Positions 26,450-34,534 of a DNA stretch of 64,000 nucleotides are shown in pieces. Location of the stretch: the NCBI RefSeq assembly GCF_011694815.1, contig NZ_CP050177.1:1966001-2030000 (forward strand), written 5' to 3'. Both the position numbers and the translations under genes were made by a program. Below the pieces are notes generated by a model. That model saw only the letters and a program-made list of their open reading frames with translations, made no database searches and was not told the origin of the DNA. Every line of letters starts with the position of its first letter. The first letter of the stretch is position 1. This stretch comes from Streptomyces liangshanensis (GTDB taxonomy: Bacteria > Actinomycetota > Actinomycetes > Streptomycetales > Streptomycetaceae).

Positions 26450-27031
26450 TCAGTAGAGCTCCTCGTCCAGCCCCTCCGTGTCCTCGCCCTCCTCCTCCAG
26501 CGCCTGTTTCACCACGCGCAGCGCCATGCCCTCCCCGTACCCCTTGCGGGCCAGCATGCCCGCGAGCCGGCGGAGTCGTTTGTCGCGCTCCAGACCACGG
26601 GTGGACCGGAGTTTGCGGGCGACCAGCTCGCGGGCGGTCGCCTCCTCCCGCTCGGAGTCGAGCTGCCCCACCGCTTCGTCGATCAGGGTCGCGTCGACGC
26701 CTTTGGTCCGCAGCTCACGGGCCAGGGCACGCCGGGCCAGGCCCCGGCCGTGGTGCCGCGACTCCACCCACGCGCCCGCGAACGCGGCGTCGTCGATGAG
26801 CCCCACGTCCTCGAAGCGGGAGAGGACCTCCTCCGCCACGTCCTCGGGGATCTCCCGCTTCTCCAGGGCGTCCGCGAGCTGTTTCCGGGTGCGCGGGGTG
26901 CCGGTGAGCAGGCGCAGACAGATCGCCCGCGCCCGCTCGGCCGGATCCTGGGGTGGCAGCTCCTGCTCGGCCCTCGACGAGTCGGGGCTGCCACCCGGCC
27001 GGTCCGTTCGCCGCCTCTTCGCATAAGGCAT
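26450..27031 (-). CDS. recX: RecA regulator RecX
   Basis: The 193-residue RecX binds RecA filaments and restrains or remodels recombinase activity. The family repeats of three-helix units are visible: AICLRLLTGTPRTRKQLADAL, ILDD-like GLIDDAAFAGAWVESRHHGR, and GYGEGMALRVVKQALEEE. The first 30 residues are a basic, Pro-rich extension. It begins 8 nt after the recA stop on the same strand, so it belongs to the recA transcript and should share SOS control. Confidence 0.94.
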   Translation of the reverse strand: MPYAKRRRTDRPGGSPDSSRAEQELPPQDPAERARAICLRLLTGTPRTRKQLADALEKREIPEDVAEEVLSRFEDVGLIDDAAFAGAWVESRHHGRGLARRALARELRTKGVDATLIDEAVGQLDSEREEATARELVARKLRSTRGLERDKRLRRLAGMLARKGYGEGMALRVVKQALEEEGEDTEGLDEELY

Positions 27032-27039
27032 CGGACGAA

Positions 27040-28179
27040 CTAGCTCTTGGCCGCTACTGCCTTGGCCGACTTGGCCTTGGTGGCAGGAGCGGGCACCGAC
27101 TTGGCCGGGTCCTCGGCCGCGGTGGCCGCACCCGCCGCCGCGGGAAGCGCGGCCGGGTCGGCGGTGGCCGCCGCGGTCTCCGGCCGGACGCCGATGCCGA
27201 GCTTCTCCAGGATCTTCTTCTCGATCTCGTCGGCGAGGTCGGGATTGTCCTTGAGGAAGTTCCGCGCGTTCTCCTTGCCCTGGCCGAGCTGGTCGCCCTC
27301 GTACGTGTACCAGGCGCCGGCCTTGCGCACGAAGCCCTCGTCCACGCCCATGTCGATCAGGCCGCCCTCGCGGCTGATGCCCTGGCCGTAGAGGATGTCG
27401 AACTCGGCCTGCTTGAAGGGGGGCGCGACCTTGTTCTTGACCACCTTGACGCGGGTGCGGTTGCCGACCGCGTCGGTGCCGTCCTTCAACGTCTCGATAC
27501 GGCGGATGTCGAGGCGCACCGAGGCGTAGAACTTGAGCGCGCGGCCACCGGTCGTGGTCTCCGGCGAGCCGAACATGACGCCGATCTTCTCGCGGAGCTG
27601 GTTGATGAAGATCGCGGTGGTCTTGGACTGGTTGAGCGCGCTGGTGATCTTCCGGAGCGCCTGGCTCATCAGCCGCGCCTGGAGGCCGACGTGCGAGTCG
27701 CCCATCTCACCCTCGATCTCCGCGCGCGGCACGAGGGCCGCGACGGAGTCGATGACGATGAGGTCGAGCGCCCCGGAGCGGACCAGCATGTCCACGATCT
27801 CGAGCGCCTGCTCGCCGTTGTCCGGCTGGGACAGGATCAGGTTCTCGATGTCGACGCCGAGCTTTTTCGCGTACTCGGGGTCGAGGGCGTGTTCGGCATC
27901 GATGAAGGCCACCGTGCCGCCGAGCTTCTGCGCGTTCGCCACCGCGTGCAGCGTGAGGGTCGTCTTTCCGGAGGACTCCGGTCCGTACACCTCCACCACA
28001 CGGCCGCGCGGCAGACCGCCGACGCCGAGCGCGACGTCGAGCGCGGTCGATCCGGTGGGGATGACCTCGATGGGTTCGTTCGGCCGCTCGCCCAGGCGCA
28101 TCACCGCGCCCTTGCCGAATTGCCGTTCAATTTGTGCGAGAGCGGCGTCGAGCGCCTTCTCGCGGTCGGTTCCTGCCAT
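27040..28179 (-). CDS. recA: Recombinase RecA
   Basis: The 379-residue protein catalyses DNA strand exchange and stimulates LexA self-cleavage. Walker A GPESSGKT is at residues 66-73; the Walker B-like [14 protein letters not shown]1 loop [18 protein letters not shown] and MAW-type C-terminal region are intact. The ATG at 28179 gives [16 protein letters not shown], the normal Streptomyces N terminus, although the frame is open further upstream. The last 50 residues are Ala/Lys/Pro-rich, with the [12 protein letters not shown] tail typical of actinobacteria. recX follows directly. Confidence 0.98.
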   Translation of the reverse strand: MAGTDREKALDAALAQIERQFGKGAVMRLGERPNEPIEVIPTGSTALDVALGVGGLPRGRVVEVYGPESSGKTTLTLHAVANAQKLGGTVAFIDAEHALDPEYAKKLGVDIENLILSQPDNGEQALEIVDMLVRSGALDLIVIDSVAALVPRAEIEGEMGDSHVGLQARLMSQALRKITSALNQSKTTAIFINQLREKIGVMFGSPETTTGGRALKFYASVRLDIRRIETLKDGTDAVGNRTRVKVVKNKVAPPFKQAEFDILYGQGISREGGLIDMGVDEGFVRKAGAWYTYEGDQLGQGKENARNFLKDNPDLADEIEKKILEKLGIGVRPETAAATADPAALPAAAGAATAAEDPAKSVPAPATKAKSAKAVAAKS

Positions 28180-28327
28180 GGGTTCCACCCGATTTGCTTG
28201 TGTCGATCGCTTCACGTCAAAGACGCTATCCCCTGCCACTGACAACGGGCTCCGGCGCCGTCCCTGCCTGTGGACAAGTCCGCCGGAAACACCACCGGCC
28301 GACCCCGGGAAAACCGGTCCACGCCCC

Positions 28328-28357
28328 ATCAGAACGGATGTTCGATTTCACTGTCAA
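28328..28357 (-). promoter_or_regulatory. recA promoter
   Basis: On the minus strand TTGACA (28352-28357), an 18-bp spacer and TCTGAT (28328-28333) resemble a housekeeping promoter. A start near 28320 would give a leader of about 140 nt. The LexA box overlaps the spacer and -10 region. Confidence 0.7.
28331..28344. promoter_or_regulatory. LexA (SOS) box in the recA promoter
   Basis: CGAACATCCGTTCT on the minus strand fits the actinobacterial/Gram-positive LexA consensus CGAAC-N4-GTTC(G/T). Its overlap with the promoter spacer and -10 box explains repression of recA-recX. Confidence 0.8.
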
Positions 28358-28360
28358 GCG

Positions 28361-28613
28361 CAACACACCCACCCGAGCCCTCACCTCCAGCCGCTCCAGG
28401 CGAGTCCCGGGGCCGAGCGCGAGGACGGCAAGCCACACGCTCAACTGGCCAACCAGAACCCTCAGTCGCACGACGGCATCGCCCTCGGACGGGCCGTGAA
28501 ATGTGGCTCAGCGTTCCCTCCCCGCCTGGGGCCTGCGGCGGGGGATTCTCGGCTGCGGTGGTGGGTGGGGAGGGGCTAGCGTGGCGGGCTCGCGGAGTGT
28601 GGGGGGATTCGTG
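28361..28613. other. Intergenic region between recA promoter and ATP-grasp gene
   Basis: About 250 bp without a convincing gene. The right end is very G-rich on the plus strand (GGGTGGGGAGGGG near 28564) with a possible -10 hexamer TAGCGT at 28577-28582. I see no terminator or repeat. Confidence 0.5.
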
Positions 28614-29216
28614 ATGTTGGTCATGCCTGGGCGGCGGACGTCGACGATGGAGCTGCTGGCCGCCGAGGCGGCGCGCCGGGGGATGTCGGTCCGGGCTGCG
28701 GAAGAGCCCGGGTTGGCAGGGCCTGCGTACTGGTACGGGGGGCCGGTCGCGGGTGCGCGGCTGGCGGGACGTCTCGGGTTCGCGTTGCTGGAGCCAGCGG
28801 ACGGGTGGCTCGGTGAGTTGTCGGACGAGTTCACAGGCCGCCAGGTACGGGTGGGGACCGTCGCGGGCGCGTGGGCGATCGACCGGCCGACGTTCGTCAA
28901 GCCGCCCCGCGACAAGTCCTTCCCGGCGGATGTCTACGCCGACGGCTCCCGACTGCCCTCGGCCCTGGACCCGGCGACACCGGTGCTGCTGTCCGACGTG
29001 GTGACCTTCGCGGCCGAGTACCGGCTGTTCCTGCTGGACGGCCACATCGCCACGGCGAGCCGGTACGCGGTGTTCGGCCGGCTCGATCCCCGCCCGCTCG
29101 GTACGGACCGCGCGGACCGGGCCACCACCGCGCAGATCACGGAGTTCGCCGACCGGCTGGCCGCCGCCGACCCGGCACGGGTGCTGGACGTGGTTCTGCG
29201 GGCGGGGGGGCCGTGA
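28614..29216 (+). CDS. ATP-grasp (DUF4343-like) protein, apparently shortened
   Basis: The 200-residue product from the ATG at 28614 follows a GGGGGGA tract. It matches the actinobacterial ATP-grasp domain proteins: MPGRRTSTMELLAAEAARRG, YWYGGP, FVKPPRDKSFPADVYADGSR (nucleotide-binding Lys region), LLSDVVTFAAEYRLFLLDG, ASRYAVFGRLDP. In the family a VDVG...WAVVEAN segment bearing metal ligands normally lies between FADRL and the ADP.RVLDVVLRA end. Here FADRLAAADPARVLDVVLRA joins these directly, implying an in-frame loss of roughly 35-45 residues. From family knowledge I infer loss of ligase activity. It stands alone. Confidence 0.72.
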   Translation: MLVMPGRRTSTMELLAAEAARRGMSVRAAEEPGLAGPAYWYGGPVAGARLAGRLGFALLEPADGWLGELSDEFTGRQVRVGTVAGAWAIDRPTFVKPPRDKSFPADVYADGSRLPSALDPATPVLLSDVVTFAAEYRLFLLDGHIATASRYAVFGRLDPRPLGTDRADRATTAQITEFADRLAAADPARVLDVVLRAGGP

Positions 29217-29270
29217 CCCGTTTCGGGTGCGCGCCGCGCGACATCATGCGGAGATCATCGGACAGTCAGG

Positions 29271-29639
29271 TCACGCCTTGAATGTGACAAAGAAGCCGGC
29301 GATCTCAACGCCGTCCTGGTCGCTGAACGAGAACTGCGCGGCGTACGGGCCCGCAGGGGAATCGTCAGGAAGTTCGAAGGCGACGGCCGACGAGTACGCG
29401 CCGGCGGGCGCGGCGGACAGCGTGCTGGTCGACTTGAGTACGGGGATGATTCCGTACTTGACCGTAACGGCGACTTGACCACCGGAGATGTCCGAGGTCA
29501 GGGCCCCGTCGGCGGTTACTGTGACGGACTTCCCGCGGACCGGGGGGTCAGGGGTGAGCGAGACATCCGTGACCTTGAAGTTGCTGTTCGAAGAGCCGGA
29601 ATCGTTCCATTGCGAACCGCCGGTCGAGGTCGTCTGCAT
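29271..29639 (-). CDS. ML-domain-like (NPC2/MD-2-type lipid-binding) protein
   Basis: The 122-residue product starts at the ATG at 29639 behind GGGAGAG. The pattern FKVTDVSLTPDPPVRGKSVTV...DISGGQVAVTVKYGIIPVL...GAYSSAVAFELPDDSPAGPYAA...DQDGVEIAGFFVTFKA closely follows the ML lipid-recognition beta-sandwich of eukaryotic NPC2-like and phosphatidylglycerol transfer proteins. It lacks the disulfide cysteines of those proteins and has no signal peptide, so it would be cytoplasmic. It lies 47 nt downstream of an MFS exporter gene on the same strand. Lipid binding is inferred only from the resemblance. Fungal-type transfer from a eukaryote or an old shared fold are both possible. Confidence 0.65.
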   Translation of the reverse strand: MQTTSTGGSQWNDSGSSNSNFKVTDVSLTPDPPVRGKSVTVTADGALTSDISGGQVAVTVKYGIIPVLKSTSTLSAAPAGAYSSAVAFELPDDSPAGPYAAQFSFSDQDGVEIAGFFVTFKA

Positions 29640-29686
29640 AGTGCTCTCCCTTTCGGGGAGTCGAGGGATTCGCCTGCCCGGCAACC

Positions 29687-30970
29687 CTAGCGATCAAGGT
29701 GGGCGCGGGGTCCCGGAACGAATTCGCGTCGCCGACCAAGTCCGGCCGCTCGCGCCGCGACGGCACCGGGCACCCCGTAACTCCCCGCGGCGAGAACCTG
29801 GATCGCCGCCGCGGTGAGCAGCGCGCAGGCCGGCGAACGCGCGCCCAGCGGTCCCGCGACGGCTACCCCCAGGGCGAATCCCGTGACCTTGAGGGCGGCC
29901 CCGGTGGTGAGGACCCGGCCGCGCAGGTGGGCGGGGGTCTCACGGTGCCGTACGGCGAAGAGGGCAGCCAGCTGGGGGCCTTCGCCGAGGCCCGCGACGA
30001 GCAGGCCGGCGACGACCAGGGCCGGGTGGCCGGTCGAGGCGAGGAGGAGTGCGACGGCAAGGACGAGGGGGCTGTACCGGACGACGGCGTCGGGGCGTAC
30101 CGGGCGGGTCCTGCGGGAGAGTACGGCGTTGGCCGCGAGCGCGGAGACGGCGACGAGGGAGAGGAGAGCCACACCTCGGTGGGCCGCCCCGAAGACCTGT
30201 TCGCCGAGCAGCGGGGCGCAGGCGACGAGCATGCCCTGCCCCACGCAGGAGATCACCGAGACCCGGGTCGCCCGCGCGAGCGGCCGGACACGGCCCAGGA
30301 ACCGAACGCCCTCGACAAGACCGCCGGGAACACCCGACACCCGCCGTACCGCCCCCTCGACCGGTGGCGGCGCGAAGGCCGCGGGCACCGCGCGCACCGC
30401 AGGCAGCGCGAAGGCCGCGGGCAGCGCGAGCGAGACCAGCGCCACCGCCACGACCACACTCGCCGAAGCACCCCACACCCCCGCGACGATCCCGGCCAGC
30501 GCGGGGCCCGCCAGCCCCGCCAGGTGGTAGGTCATCGCGTCGAACGCGGTGGCGCGGGACAGCCGCTCCCGAGGGGCGACGTTCCGCAACTGCGCGGTCC
30601 AGCCACCGGACAGGGCGCCCCCCGGCAGCCCGGCGAGGAGGGCGACCAGCAACGAGACGAGCAGGGGCACCCGCCCCAGACTCGCCAGAAGGCAGCCCAG
30701 CGCCACCGCGTGGACGGCAAGGGCTCCGCCCAGCAGCCGCCCCGGCCGGGCCACCGCGTCGAGACACCCGCCGAGTACGGGCCCGCCGACCACCGCCGCG
30801 ACGGTGAGCGCCGCGAGCAGGGCCGTCGCGTCGGAGGCCGATCCGGTGGCCGCGAGACCGGCCAGCAGCAGCGCCGTACCTGACATCTCGTCACCGGTCC
30901 TGGCGGCGACGGCCACGACCACGGCCACCGCCACGACCAGGGCGGCGACCCCGGCTGGTCCACCCGGCAT
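29687..30970 (-). CDS. MFS transporter
   Basis: The 427-residue protein has 12 predicted membrane segments of the major facilitator superfamily. Recognisable parts are RTGDEMSGTALLLAGLA in the first segment, VGGPVLGGCLDAVARPGRLLG (motif A region) and GLPGGALSGGWTAQL. Glycine/alanine-rich helices and family context suggest proton-driven drug or metabolite efflux. The start at 30970 faces the start of the CGNR gene at 30974 with 3 bp between, so both must use overlapping promoters or leaderless starts. The downstream ML-like gene may share its transcript. Confidence 0.85.
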   Translation of the reverse strand: MPGGPAGVAALVVAVAVVVAVAARTGDEMSGTALLLAGLAATGSASDATALLAALTVAAVVGGPVLGGCLDAVARPGRLLGGALAVHAVALGCLLASLGRVPLLVSLLVALLAGLPGGALSGGWTAQLRNVAPRERLSRATAFDAMTYHLAGLAGPALAGIVAGVWGASASVVVAVALVSLALPAAFALPAVRAVPAAFAPPPVEGAVRRVSGVPGGLVEGVRFLGRVRPLARATRVSVISCVGQGMLVACAPLLGEQVFGAAHRGVALLSLVAVSALAANAVLSRRTRPVRPDAVVRYSPLVLAVALLLASTGHPALVVAGLLVAGLGEGPQLAALFAVRHRETPAHLRGRVLTTGAALKVTGFALGVAVAGPLGARSPACALLTAAAIQVLAAGSYGVPGAVAARAAGLGRRREFVPGPRAHLDR

Positions 30971-30973
30971 TCC

Positions 30974-31489
30974 GTGCAGGCCACCGCCCTCCGGACCGCC
31001 GCCCTCGTCAACGCCCTGGCCGACGACGAGGCGGGGCCGGACGCGATCGCCGACCTACTGCGCGCCCACGGTGAGACCGGCGTCATCGCCCTCTCGGCGG
31101 ACGACGTCGAGCAGATGCGGGCCGGCGCGCTGATGCTGCGTGAGGTCTTCGAGGCCGGGGAGGTGGACCTTGCCGCCGCCGCCCTGAACCGCCTCCTCGG
31201 GCACAGCCCCGGCGCCCTGCGTCTGACCTCGCACGAGGGCCGGACGCCCTGGCACCCGCACCTCGACAGCGCCGACGACGCCCCCTGGGGCGAATGGTTC
31301 CTGGCTTCCTCGTGCCTCGCCCTGACCGTGCTCGTGTGGGACCGCCAGCGTCCCCCCGGCGGGGTCTGCGCGTCGGCGAGTTGTCGCCACGTCTTTCTCA
31401 CGCAGGGCAGCGGGCCGCCGCGCCGCTACTGTTCGCGGCGCTGCGCGACACGCGAACGAGTCGCCGCGCATCGACGCTCCCGGGCCTGA
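30974..31489 (+). CDS. CGNR zinc-finger / ABATE-domain regulator
   Basis: The 171-residue product starts with GTG. The N-terminal ABATE-type domain (LVNALADDEAGPDAIADLL, DVEQMRAGALMLREVF) precedes a C-terminal treble-clef CGNR-type zinc finger with CASASC and YCSRRCATRERVAAHR, which supply four cysteines. In Streptomyces these proteins are stress-linked transcription regulators. It is divergent from the MFS exporter gene, so it may regulate it. The usual CGNR tetrapeptide reads CATR here, a common variant. Confidence 0.85.
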   Translation: MQATALRTAALVNALADDEAGPDAIADLLRAHGETGVIALSADDVEQMRAGALMLREVFEAGEVDLAAAALNRLLGHSPGALRLTSHEGRTPWHPHLDSADDAPWGEWFLASSCLALTVLVWDRQRPPGGVCASASCRHVFLTQGSGPPRRYCSRRCATRERVAAHRRSRA

Positions 31490-31573
31490 ACCGAGCCTGG
31501 GCCAGGCACGAACCGCGCCCGAACCGGGCCCGTCCCGCAAAGCGTCCGCGGCGGGCCCGGCCCCTGCTCACGG

Positions 31574-32707
31574 TCAGTTCGTCAGCAGTTCGGACTTGAG
31601 CCTGTTGATGTCCTTGGCGTCCAGGCCGAGCGCCTTCTTCTCGTACGAGGCGAACGAACCGTACGTGTCGCGCACCTGCTCGAACCCGGCGTCCAGGTAC
31701 TCGGAACGCACATCCAGGAGCGGCTTGTACACGGCGGCCTGGGCGGGCGGCATCGCGGCCAGGGCGGCCGCGTTGGACGCCGCGCGGTACGTGTTGGACG
31801 CGAGGTAGTCCGCGTACACCGTGTCGCGGGGCACGCCCAGCGCGGTGAGCAGCGCGGCGCTCGCCCAGCCGGTGCGGTCCTTGCCGGCCGAACAGTGGAT
31901 CAGCGCGCCGTCGGGGTCCGCGACGAGCCCGCCGAGGACCCGGGAGTAGGCGTCCTTGGCGGTGGCGGAGGTCACCATCGACTTCTCGCCGTCGATCATC
32001 AACTGCTCGGTGCCCGCGGCCGTCGTGGGCAGCGGCGCGGAGGCGGCGTCACCGGTGACGTTGGCGACCACGTAACGGACCCCGGCGGGCAGGCGGTCGG
32101 GGCCGGCGGTCCGCTCCGAGGTCATGCGCAGGTCGTAGTCGACGGAGATGCCGAGGCGCTTGAGCTCGGCGACGTCGGCGGCGGTGAGGTTGTTCAGGGC
32201 GCCCGAACGGTAGGCGACGCCCATCTTCACCCACTGGCCGTCGGCGGTACGGTAGCCGCCGACGTCGCGGAAGTTGTCCATGCCGTCGAGCTTCACCAGC
32301 CGGTCGGCCAGGTGGAGCTTGTCGCCCTTGTCGGGCACCAGGTCGAACCACTGCCGGTCGGCGGTGGCGGGCAGGCCCTTGACCGTGACCGAACCGGTCG
32401 AACCCCCCGTGGCCACGATCCGGCCGTTGGCGTGGACGGCGACGCGCCTGACGCCCGGCGCCTTCCAGGTGATCTTGTACGAGCCGTTGTCCTGCGCCGT
32501 GACCACGGCGGCGGTGAACCGGATGCGGTGCGCGTTCGCGTGCGCGGGGGCCGCGTGCGAGGGCCGCGAGGGGTGCGCCGCGTGGGAAGCGTGCGAGGTG
32601 TGGGACGCCGTGGCCGCGCCGGCGGTCTGAGCGGTCACGGTCGTGACCACGGCGGCCGCGGCGAGGGCGAGGGAGGCGGATATGACGCGTGTCGTGCGAA
32701 TTGTCAT
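31574..32707 (-). CDS. Secreted tyrosine-protein phosphatase
   Basis: The 377-residue product starts at the ATG at 32707 (MTIRTTRVISASLALAAAAV). A signal peptide ends near TAGA, and a short segment with repeated SH/AH pairs (about nine His within 30 residues) follows. After a small fibronectin-like beta domain (residues about 60-125) comes a Y_phosphatase3 domain with NFRDVGGYRTADGQ and the catalytic P-loop HCSAGKDRTGW near residue 270. Such enzymes dephosphorylate phosphotyrosine or phosphoinositides. The substrate is unknown. The gene is on its own between the CGNR and MFS genes. Confidence 0.9.
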   Translation of the reverse strand: MTIRTTRVISASLALAAAAVVTTVTAQTAGAATASHTSHASHAAHPSRPSHAAPAHANAHRIRFTAAVVTAQDNGSYKITWKAPGVRRVAVHANGRIVATGGSTGSVTVKGLPATADRQWFDLVPDKGDKLHLADRLVKLDGMDNFRDVGGYRTADGQWVKMGVAYRSGALNNLTAADVAELKRLGISVDYDLRMTSERTAGPDRLPAGVRYVVANVTGDAASAPLPTTAAGTEQLMIDGEKSMVTSATAKDAYSRVLGGLVADPDGALIHCSAGKDRTGWASAALLTALGVPRDTVYADYLASNTYRAASNAAALAAMPPAQAAVYKPLLDVRSEYLDAGFEQVRDTYGSFASYEKKALGLDAKDINRLKSELLTN

Positions 32708-32777
32708 GCTGCGATCGTCACGCTCGAACAAGATCGGGAGGTGGCCGAGAGATTAATTGCAGGGAGCACGCAACTTT

Positions 32778-34031
32778 TCAGGCCTCCCCACGGACCTCCC
32801 CACGGACCTCCGTACCGGCCCCGGGTGTGCGGGGGAGGTCGCGGGGCCGGCCGTGGAGCACGCTCACGAGTCCCAAGGCGACCAATGCGGCGCCCACCAG
32901 GTGGACGCCGGTGAAACCGGCCCGGTGCAGGACCCCGCCGCCGAGGGCCGACCCGAGCGCGATGCCGACGTTGAACACCGAGATGTTGACCGCCCCGGCG
33001 AGCGGGGCGCCGGGCCCGGCCTGGCGGTCCACAGCCGCTTGGGCCGCGGTACTGAACGCGCTGAACGCCGCCGCCCAGACCAGCGAGACGAGCCAGGTCA
33101 GGACCGGGCCCGCCATCACCAGCGGGACCACCGCCAGGCACCCGGCGAGCGAGGCGGCCGTGGCGAGCAGGGTGCGGCGGGTACGGCGGTCCGCGCCCGC
33201 CCCGCCCACCGCGTTGCCGATCGTGGCGGCCACACCGCCGGTCAGCAGCACGAGGGCCGCGGTGGCCGGGGCGAGGTCCGTACGCCGGGTCAGGAGGACG
33301 ACGAAGTACGTGGACGCCGTGTAGTGACCCGCCGTGACCAGGGCATTGCCCAGGAAGGTGTACGGCATCCGGCCCCGCGCCGCAGTCGCCGACCGCGCCC
33401 TCCTAAGGAAGCGGGACGCGGAGTCCGCGAGCGGGCGGCCGGAGGCGGGCGGCAGGAAGACCGCCGCCGCGGCCAGCACGGCCACGGCCAGGGCCGACAG
33501 CCCGCCGTACACACCACGCCACCCCACGACGTCCCCCAGCAATGTGCTCGCCGGCACGCCCACGACGCCGGAGGCCGTGATGCCGCCGAAGACGACGGCC
33601 ACCGCGCGCCCGCGCCGCTCGGGGCCGACCAGCGCCGTCGCCGTGGCGAGCGCCGTCACGGCGTAGACGGCCGCCGCCGCCCCGGTGAACGCCCGTGCGG
33701 CCAGCAGGAGGGGAAGGCCGGTGGCCAGGGCCGTCGCACCGTTCCCCACGGCCAGCGCGCCCAACGCGCCCAGGAGCACCCTCCGTCGAGGCGCCCTCCT
33801 CAGGAGGATCGCGCCTACGGGCCCCGCCACCACGACCGCCACGGCGTACACGGAGACGAGCGTGCCCGCCGTGCCGGCGGAGACCGCCAGGTCGGCGCCG
33901 AGGGCGGGGAGCAGTCCGGCGACCCCCAGCTCACTCGTGCCGAGCGTGAACGCGCCCAGGGCGAGCACGACCAGAGCAGGCACCACACGCGGACGCGATG
34001 CGGAAAAGCCACAGGACGTGGGAGAGCACAT
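32778..34031 (-). CDS. MFS transporter, chloramphenicol-resistance/Cmx-like family
   Basis: The 417-residue transporter from the ATG at 34031 has 12 membrane segments. The pattern LALGAFTLGTSELGVAGLLPALGADL in segment 1 and GIT.SGVVGVPASTLLGDVVGWRG is typical of the DHA1 (AraJ/Cmx/PbuE) efflux group. It probably exports drugs or sugars/purines by proton antiport. The N terminus MCSPTSCGFSASRP has two Cys. The start has no strong ribosome site, so an earlier GTG is possible. It lies between the phosphatase and ynfA-like genes on the same strand. Confidence 0.85.
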   Translation of the reverse strand: MCSPTSCGFSASRPRVVPALVVLALGAFTLGTSELGVAGLLPALGADLAVSAGTAGTLVSVYAVAVVVAGPVGAILLRRAPRRRVLLGALGALAVGNGATALATGLPLLLAARAFTGAAAAVYAVTALATATALVGPERRGRAVAVVFGGITASGVVGVPASTLLGDVVGWRGVYGGLSALAVAVLAAAAVFLPPASGRPLADSASRFLRRARSATAARGRMPYTFLGNALVTAGHYTASTYFVVLLTRRTDLAPATAALVLLTGGVAATIGNAVGGAGADRRTRRTLLATAASLAGCLAVVPLVMAGPVLTWLVSLVWAAAFSAFSTAAQAAVDRQAGPGAPLAGAVNISVFNVGIALGSALGGGVLHRAGFTGVHLVGAALVALGLVSVLHGRPRDLPRTPGAGTEVRGEVRGEA

Positions 34032-34155
34032 ACGCGGAACACCCTGGGTGACGGTCCGGACGCGCGCGCCGCGGATCGGGCGCACGCGGGAAACGGCACT
34101 ACGGAGGGGGAAGGGGTGTCGCGAACGGCGGGCGGCTACGGAGAAGCCCGCAGGC

Positions 34156-34491
34156 TCAGTGGCCGCGCGGCGCGAACAGGAGGACGGCCATGCCGGCCAG
34201 GCAGATCGACGCACCGATGATGTCGTAGCGGTCGGGGCGGTACCCGTCGGCGACCACGCCCCAGAGAATCGATCCTGCCACGAAGACGCCGCCGTACGCC
34301 GCCAGGATCCGGCCGAAGTGTCCGTCGGGCTGGAGGGTCGCGGCAAAGCCGTACAGACCGAGGGCGATGACACCCGCGCCGATCCAGATCCAACCCTTGT
34401 GCTCGCGCACCCCCTGCCAGACCAGCCAGGCCCCGCCGATCTCGAACAGCGCGGCGACCACGAACAGGGCGAGCGAACGCGCTACGTACAC
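34156..34491 (-). CDS. YnfA family (UPF0060) membrane protein
   Basis: The 111-residue protein has four membrane segments and matches UPF0060: [43 protein letters not shown], and [19 protein letters not shown]. YnfA relatives have a small multidrug resistance (SMR)-like fold and can export cationic compounds. It may function as a homodimer. It is 43 nt downstream of the AI-2E gene on the same strand. Confidence 0.92.
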   Translation of the reverse strand: MYVARSLALFVVAALFEIGGAWLVWQGVREHKGWIWIGAGVIALGLYGFAATLQPDGHFGRILAAYGGVFVAGSILWGVVADGYRPDRYDIIGASICLAGMAVLLFAPRGH

Positions 34492-34534
34492 CGGACCCGC
34501 CCACCCAGGACTCGCCCGCCCGGGCCCCGCCCGC

